From positions 1 to 49,819 of the forward strand of contig WVZY01000073.1 in the NCBI GenBank assembly GCA_011772205.1: a stretch of DNA of 49,819 bases, read 5' to 3'. The notes beneath the pieces are model-generated. The model saw only the letters and a program-made list of their open reading frames with translations, was not told the DNA's origin and made no database searches. Both the position numbers and the translations under genes were made by a program. Each line of letters opens with the position of its first letter. Positions within the stretch are counted from its first letter, which is position 1. This document shows positions 44,644 to 49,819 of the stretch, piece after piece. This DNA is from Candidatus Latescibacterota bacterium (lineage in GTDB: Bacteria; Krumholzibacteriota; Krumholzibacteriia; WVZY01).

Positions 44644-47600
44644 TTACTCGATCCGTGCCATTTTGCCGCGGATCGTGCTCGATTTTCCACGCTGCACCAC
44701 CGTCACGACATAGAGGTAGACGCCGTTGGCGATATCATCTCCTGCGGCATCCCTGCCGTCCCAATGGACCGCGTTCTGGCCGGGCAGCCGTGCATTCGGC
44801 GGGATATGGAGCCGTGCGACTTTCTTGCCGCTCGTCGTGAAAATATCGATTCTCCCTTCGGCGATTTCCACCTCGTTCCGGTAGACGAAATACGTGTCCC
44901 TGGTAAATGGATTCGGGTAGTTGATCACCTCTCTTAGGCCGATCGTCGTGCTCACAAAGACGACAAACTCGGCCATTTCGCTTCCGTCCACAAAGACCTG
45001 CAGGAGGTGCTGGCCGAGGGAGAGATCTTGGCGGAAACTCACCAGCCACGTCGTCGTATCCTGGGGGCTGGGATGACTGAACTGGAGCCCCGGAACGGGC
45101 ACGCTGTCGATCTCCACCTCGATACTCGACGGATCGATTTCGATCGGAAATCCAATCTCCAGGAGATAATCGGCTTTCGGCGGTACAGGATCTCCGCTTG
45201 AGACCGTGCGTCCGTTTACCCTCAATGCGACATCGGATTGAACGCGCAACAGGAACTCGCCCACCATGCTGTAGTCCAACCCCGTCGTATCTCGAGCCTG
45301 GGATGCGCGGAGAATGATATCGTACGATCTGGGGATGAGCCTGTGGCTGAACTGAGCCTTGTATTTTCTCGATGCAGAGAGCGTTTCGTCGATAAGCGGC
45401 GTTTTGGTCATTGAGTTGGTCGCATCCTCCCCGTCGATTTCGAGTTCGAGTTTCTCGATTGCCACTTCATCGGAGACGATCGCTTCGACGTGGATCGTAT
45501 CGGTCCCGGCGGCTCCATAGACCAGATCCCCGGACTGCGCCGGCTCGCCGTTCACCGTCACATCGAACCGCGGCGGGCCCGCATCGATTCGAAGCAGGGG
45601 ATCTCCCAATAAGTGATACCGCTTGATCGGCCCCGGGGATGCGTACCGGATCTCCGCCAGCGTCATGACCTCGCCGAAGATCCAGCGAACCTGGGCGCGG
45701 TTGGTGGACACCATTGTGTCCTGCGGCGGGGTGGTGAAGAAGGTTTCGTGAATAAGATTGGTAAAGATCCGGTTGGGTGAGAGGTATTCGAAGCCGCTGC
45801 TTCCATAGGTGGATACGGCTCCCCGCCTCGCGCGCGTAAACAAGAGCAGCTCATTGATACAATCACCGGTTGGTCCGTTGAAGCTTTTGTTGACATCGCT
45901 GAGTTCTTTGTGCAGTGCAAAGTCGCTCAAATGGCAGCCCATACCGAAGACAACAAACGGCCGATCCAGATTATCCAATTTGAGATGATCTCTACTTCCA
46001 CCGGCGGGTGCGATATAGCTGGTAAACAGCACTTCGTGGCAAATCTGGTACCGATTGCTGTGCGCTTGTATGCTCACCAGCGTGGCACCCTTGTTCAACT
46101 CGCTGATGAATTGTGGCGTTGCTTGCAATCTCGTGGCGTCTATTGCAACTGTGCTGTTCATACATTGAGGAGGAGTAGGGTAAAGATGCTCCAAAAATGC
46201 GGATAAATAGAACCTGACGACATCGAACCCTCCTGCAGGGGATGACTCTATAATCAGCGCGGACCCCTCCTCGCCGAGTTCGAATCCTGTCTCCCCGGGA
46301 TCGAAGCAATGATTCGACGGACCTAGAGAGGTATAAGACCATGCATCATCGGCCACCATGATCATCCGCCGACGCCAGAAGTCCGAGGCCTGGGGTTGTT
46401 CGCAATCGAAGATTTTGTTGAGCATGACCTGGAGCTCCGCTCCACTTCCCGAGGGAAGACGCCCGATGATGAGGTCCGGCAGGAAGTCGGTTTGTCCCGG
46501 AAGGTAGTCGTTGTCCATGAGGACGTACCATTTATCCGACGTGACGACCTCGTTGGTATGGAAAGGAGCACCCACATGTTCGGGAAACGACTCGGTGGGA
46601 ACGAAGTTCGGGGGGGACTCAGGGGCGTGCACGTTTTTGTTGTCCTCGCTCGCATCCCCCACGAGCACGACGAAACTCGCATTTCCCCACTCGAAAAAGT
46701 GACGCACGAAATTCTTGACCGCCCTGGGATTGGGAACGCCGTTGTTGAACTCATCGTAGATATCATTGACATCCGCCATGAGGACTTTATAGCCCTGGGC
46801 CTTCCGGTAATCCACCCACGGCTGCATCTCATCCATAAAACCTGCGTGAGAAACAGCGAGGACATCCACGCCATTTTCCAGAGGATGTCCAATTAACGTA
46901 TTCGGAGCACCAGGGGCGATATCGTTCGCGGATACCTCTGGGATCGCGTCGAGCGGCGCGAGCACGTAGCGTTTCCGGAATGAAATGGCATCCCGGAAAG
47001 AAAACACGTACCCATCCCCCACATCGAGAAACAAGCTGTCGGCAACTATACCCTGCACAGGTTGGTACGGATCTGTGACGTCGAATAGCAGCAGATCTCT
47101 TCTCGTGAGACCGGTAACGGCGATCGTCGTGTCGCCTGACAACGAGGCCGTATGGAACGACAGCGAGTTCCCCTTCGCCCGGTAGAGCGACTGATAGATC
47201 ACCTCGAACCACATGAGATAGGCATGGAGGTAACCTCGATCTTGGCTTTCAGTGATCACGAGCCGATTCTCGCCCTCCACGACAGCCGTCGATGGTGCCG
47301 GCTGCGACGTGTTCTGCACCCGATACGCGCGGTGATTGATCTCCGGAACCAGCACACTATTGAGAAAGACGTTTCCGAGTGAATTCTGAATCTCGAGATC
47401 CACCTCGCGGTCCGGAGTTCCATTGGGACCGCCCAGGATCTCGGTATCGATCTGGAGCGTCGTTCCGGGTTTCATCGCATGGACGTCGAAGGGGAGCGAT
47501 AACGAAGGGACGACATAGTCATTGAATCCATAAACGTCAATGCGAGTGGGAGCTTCGTAGAATCCCTCTTGATCTGGAGGGGTGTACTCGATAAACCAGT

Positions 47601-48813
47601 TGTCTTCCTCGTACCTGTCAACGCGCTCGAAAGATGCAGTCGCCGTGTCGGCCGATACGAAGCCCTTCCGCAGAGCCTGCTGGGCCATCGTCGGCCCGCC
47701 CGAGGTCCCTAGCCAGTAGCAGTTGTAATCGGAGAACTTCTCGACCGGATCCTCCTGAAGCGAGTCATCGCGGATCCTCAGCCCATAGAACATCACATAG
47801 TCCAGCCCGTCGAATACACCGTCGGTACCGCCGGGATCCTCGCTCACGGTGAAAGGGATATCAACGATCGCTTCCTGCAAGAGATTCTTATCGTACTGCC
47901 GCTTGAAAAGATGAAGGTTCGCGGTCGGTTCGCCCGGCGGAAATCCGGCAGCGATCACGGAAGCGGCCGAGACTTTGTGGATCCCCGTCTCGCGGACCTT
48001 GAGTTTTACGATTGGTCCGCTGATGACGGGCTTTGAAGGAGCCAATCCCGGTTGGTCCATTTTTGCAGAGAGGCGCCGTTTCACCCGCCATTTCGCCGCA
48101 TGCTCGGGATTGATGAGCACTCTCGAGAGGATCCGCTCCCAGGCCGGCGACTCTATGACCGGCCGGGCGTCTTCGTCCAGGAGCGCTCCCCCGCGCCTTC
48201 CAGGAGGAAGGGAAAACGAGATGTCCACACGAATGTGAGTAGCGATCGAGGTTTCACCGGTCTGCGGATCATAGGAGACCGGATGAATCCACACCGGCAG
48301 GACCCGCTGGTGCCTGAGATGCGCAACGGGCTCGTGAGTGAGCAGAGGTTTCCTTTCATAGTCCGTATATGCCGGCTCTATGATCTCGAATCGCTCGGAA
48401 ATGAACAGCTCGCCGGCATCATCCCGGATTGTTATGGGAGTCGGCGCCGGCTCCAGACGATGGCGCCCCAGGGGGGCGGCCCCGAGGACGCTCCATCGGA
48501 CCGTAAAATCGACTTCCGGTGGGATGGCAACGAGGAATCTGCGGGAAGGCAACGCGGGCTCCCCGGGCTTCGACTGCGTCACATACCCAGGGATCACGAG
48601 CCTCTCGGTCCCCTCGAGAGCAACCGATGGAGACAAGCCGTATCCCTCGACTCTGACCTCGAAACTCACCCGATCGGCATCCGATCGCAGCAACTCGGTC
48701 TCCGGCGGAGCTGCGACTACTGCAGGGGCCATCAATACCACAGGGGTCAGAAAAACGAGCGCTTTTTTCAGGCAAGCTATCTTCTCGTAAATAGAAACAT
48801 GCACGGTCCCCAT
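44644..48813 (-). CDS. Gingipain-like C25 cysteine peptidase with C-terminal sorting domain
   Basis: 1389 aa; the ATG at 48813 follows AAAGGAG by eight bases. Signal peptide (KKALVFLTPVVLMAPAVVAA), then a long N-terminal propeptide-like region (to about 640). The C25 domain runs about 650-1080 with IPGAPNTLIGHP-like lead-in, FVVLVGDASEDN, the catalytic His918 (IQAHSN) and Cys960 (FGMGCHLSDF), spaced 42 residues apart, and ending at YHLLGDPLLRI. Ig-like domains follow. The last ~95 residues are a FlgD-like/type IX-style domain (NYPNPFTRDTYFV, FTTSGKKVARL, ANGVYLYVV). It is therefore a secreted surface protease, possibly processing other exported proteins; in Bacteroidetes a C25 peptidase (PorU) performs sortase-like processing. 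Its promoter is at 48926-48954. Confidence 0.87.
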   Translation of the reverse strand: MGTVHVSIYEKIACLKKALVFLTPVVLMAPAVVAAPPETELLRSDADRVSFEVRVEGYGLSPSVALEGTERLVIPGYVTQSKPGEPALPSRRFLVAIPPEVDFTVRWSVLGAAPLGRHRLEPAPTPITIRDDAGELFISERFEIIEPAYTDYERKPLLTHEPVAHLRHQRVLPVWIHPVSYDPQTGETSIATHIRVDISFSLPPGRRGGALLDEDARPVIESPAWERILSRVLINPEHAAKWRVKRRLSAKMDQPGLAPSKPVISGPIVKLKVRETGIHKVSAASVIAAGFPPGEPTANLHLFKRQYDKNLLQEAIVDIPFTVSEDPGGTDGVFDGLDYVMFYGLRIRDDSLQEDPVEKFSDYNCYWLGTSGGPTMAQQALRKGFVSADTATASFERVDRYEEDNWFIEYTPPDQEGFYEAPTRIDVYGFNDYVVPSLSLPFDVHAMKPGTTLQIDTEILGGPNGTPDREVDLEIQNSLGNVFLNSVLVPEINHRAYRVQNTSQPAPSTAVVEGENRLVITESQDRGYLHAYLMWFEVIYQSLYRAKGNSLSFHTASLSGDTTIAVTGLTRRDLLLFDVTDPYQPVQGIVADSLFLDVGDGYVFSFRDAISFRKRYVLAPLDAIPEVSANDIAPGAPNTLIGHPLENGVDVLAVSHAGFMDEMQPWVDYRKAQGYKVLMADVNDIYDEFNNGVPNPRAVKNFVRHFFEWGNASFVVLVGDASEDNKNVHAPESPPNFVPTESFPEHVGAPFHTNEVVTSDKWYVLMDNDYLPGQTDFLPDLIIGRLPSGSGAELQVMLNKIFDCEQPQASDFWRRRMIMVADDAWSYTSLGPSNHCFDPGETGFELGEEGSALIIESSPAGGFDVVRFYLSAFLEHLYPTPPQCMNSTVAIDATRLQATPQFISELNKGATLVSIQAHSNRYQICHEVLFTSYIAPAGGSRDHLKLDNLDRPFVVFGMGCHLSDFALHKELSDVNKSFNGPTGDCINELLLFTRARRGAVSTYGSSGFEYLSPNRIFTNLIHETFFTTPPQDTMVSTNRAQVRWIFGEVMTLAEIRYASPGPIKRYHLLGDPLLRIDAGPPRFDVTVNGEPAQSGDLVYGAAGTDTIHVEAIVSDEVAIEKLELEIDGEDATNSMTKTPLIDETLSASRKYKAQFSHRLIPRSYDIILRASQARDTTGLDYSMVGEFLLRVQSDVALRVNGRTVSSGDPVPPKADYLLEIGFPIEIDPSSIEVEIDSVPVPGLQFSHPSPQDTTTWLVSFRQDLSLGQHLLQVFVDGSEMAEFVVFVSTTIGLREVINYPNPFTRDTYFVYRNEVEIAEGRIDIFTTSGKKVARLHIPPNARLPGQNAVHWDGRDAAGDDIANGVYLYVVTVVQRGKSSTIRGKMARIE

Positions 48814-48925
48814 GGCAGCGGCTCCTTTCGGTCGGGCTACCTCGATTGAATGTGTGAAGCTCGTGCTTGGACTTCAACTGGAATTTTACGGCAGGGGCGT
48901 ATTCACAGGCTGGCTAACTATTTAT

Positions 48926-48954
48926 AGTTTATTTCGTTAACAAAAAAAAGTCAA
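48926..48954 (-). promoter_or_regulatory. Sigma70-type promoter of the C25 peptidase gene
   Basis: On the minus strand TTGACT (48954-48949), 17 nt with a T-tract, TAAACT (48931-48926), about 105 bases before the start codon. Confidence 0.55.
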
Positions 48955-49075
48955 GCAAAAGCCAATTCCTTGTGCGAGTGCTCATTAACCGAGATTGGGT
49001 CTCCGATCGGACAATCCACCGGCATTCGTCGGTTCTCCCAACTCTCACTGGAGACAGGCCGCAAATATTAGCATA

Positions 49076-49111
49076 ACGCCCGGTCTCCCTATTGGATAGA
49101 AGGCCGGGCGT
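49076..49111 (-). terminator. Hairpin after the small secreted protein gene
   Basis: ACGCCCGG (49076-49083) pairs with CCGGGCGT (49104-49111). It lacks a good T-run on either strand, so it is a weak terminator. It is 85 bases after the stop codon. Confidence 0.45.
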
Positions 49112-49196
49112 CTGATAGTCAAACCGTGCGTTCAGGGGATGCCCATAATTATCCCTTAGGAGGCGCCGTGAGCGAAAAACTCACACCGGGCAACCG

Positions 49197-49763
49197 CTAT
49201 CTGTACAACGACTTGATCTTGCCCCAAGATGTATCTTCAATCGGATCCGGCTGGGGACAAGGACAATTTCCATCGTCATTGATCCACGCATCCGATCCAG
49301 GAGCTACGAGCAGATTCGGGGGCATTTGGCAGTCGACAACCAAAATTTCGAGCGGGTCTGCCACAGGGTCCGGAGTAATAGTGAGTCTCGAGCAGGGCGG
49401 TGAACCACCCTCACACGCAAAGTAGCTGATCGTAAGGAGTTCGATCGGACCTAATGCGCCCAGGCACACTTGGTACGGAATGGCAATCCCGTCTTCAGGA
49501 TTTCCAATGACAATGCTAAAAGGAGATTGAAACGCCAAATAGCTCATGCACGCGCCATCGACCTGCTCGACTCTGAACTGGGAACCCGTCGCCCCCCCTG
49601 TATTGATATGATAAATGTAAACGAAAACAATACCTGATCCGGGATCCGTGAAATTACAGCTCGTCAATCCTAAGTCTGAGAAAATCTGGATTTTGCCGGT
49701 TTGGGCAACTGCCATGCTCGCAACCAGCAACAGCCCAGCAACTATTAACAAAGTCCTTCGCAT
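49197..49763 (-). CDS. Secreted Cys-containing protein of unknown function
   Basis: 188 aa from the ATG at 49763, five bases after AAAGGAG; 15 more in-frame codons upstream would precede a complete signal peptide (MRRTLLIVAGLLLVASMAVA-Q). The mature protein has several Cys residues (LTSCNF, DGACMSY, YQVCLG, YFACEGGSPPCSRL, VVDCQMPP, NCPCPQP), suggesting disulfides, and beta-strand-rich segments (IVFVYIYHI). It resembles the small exported Cys-rich proteins found in many copies in some candidate-phylum genomes. No catalytic motif is visible. It is the last gene before the window edge. Confidence 0.65.
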   Translation of the reverse strand: MRRTLLIVAGLLLVASMAVAQTGKIQIFSDLGLTSCNFTDPGSGIVFVYIYHINTGGATGSQFRVEQVDGACMSYLAFQSPFSIVIGNPEDGIAIPYQVCLGALGPIELLTISYFACEGGSPPCSRLTITPDPVADPLEILVVDCQMPPNLLVAPGSDAWINDDGNCPCPQPDPIEDTSWGKIKSLYR

Positions 49764-49819
49764 CTCGACTCCTTTCGAGTTGAATCCCCTGCTGAGGACC
49801 GCCCTCACCTCTAAACGCA

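Noticed and set aside
49168-49425. Plus-strand frame with AGGAGG-CGCC-GTG at 49168
   Set aside because: It is antisense to the 3' part of a gene with a signal peptide and good ribosome site, and its product has no recognisable features. The Shine-Dalgarno match is probably chance.

Overview
The window reads as part of a bacterial chromosome from a diderm, probably a member of the FCB-like candidate phyla (an Eisenbacteria/Latescibacteria/KSB1-type lineage). Three things point there: secreted proteins ending in FlgD-like/type IX-style sorting domains with the NYPNPFNP signature, a Ser/Thr kinase of the type beginning MIGKTISHYKIL and followed by TPRs, and a gingipain-like C25 peptidase. The phylum assignment is inference. 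Genes use TTG and GTG starts freely, have good Shine-Dalgarno sites, and end normally in TGA, TAA or TAG.

Layout. 1-8.2 kb: the 5' end of a Ser/Thr kinase, a porin, a small membrane protein, glycerol-3-phosphate dehydrogenase (glpD), a two-domain glycosyltransferase and a secreted serine hydrolase. 8.6-20 kb: a kinase-TPR receptor, a DUF6599-like protein with a Tat-exported DUF362 protein, an NTF2-like secreted protein, an S8 protease broken by one in-frame TGA, an outer-membrane protein and a second secreted serine hydrolase. 20.3-29.4 kb: mostly decayed or mobile material, including a wrecked secreted-protein pseudogene, a 5'-truncated IS91-like transposase, two lipoproteins (one with about 13 repeats) and a DUF5916-type gene cut off by a complete 1.6 kb IS. 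30-35.5 kb: a response regulator, a bacterial eRF1-like protein (baeRF), two B12-type radical SAM enzymes and a cold-shock-like RRM protein. 35.76-35.83 kb: an intact tRNA-Asp(GTC) on the minus strand with its own promoter.

Left of that tRNA the sequence carries at least two clean and several decayed copies of the tRNA 3' end, often beside a GCCCYGCAAC...GTTGCRGGGC hairpin. Two copies (21887 and 29433) continue into the same ~145 bp end sequence with paired AGTGGCACA repeats. This looks like tandem integration of islands into tRNA-Asp with the integrases lost, so most of the left two thirds may be accreted accessory DNA.

Right of the tRNA, 36.0-44.5 kb is one coherent minus-strand operon: murQ, solute-binding protein, two ABC permeases, anmK, a SpoIID-type lipoprotein and a NagZ-like GH3. 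Together these could release anhydro-disaccharides from peptidoglycan, import them, and convert them to GlcNAc-6-phosphate plus D-lactate. The window closes with the C25 peptidase and a small Cys-containing secreted protein.
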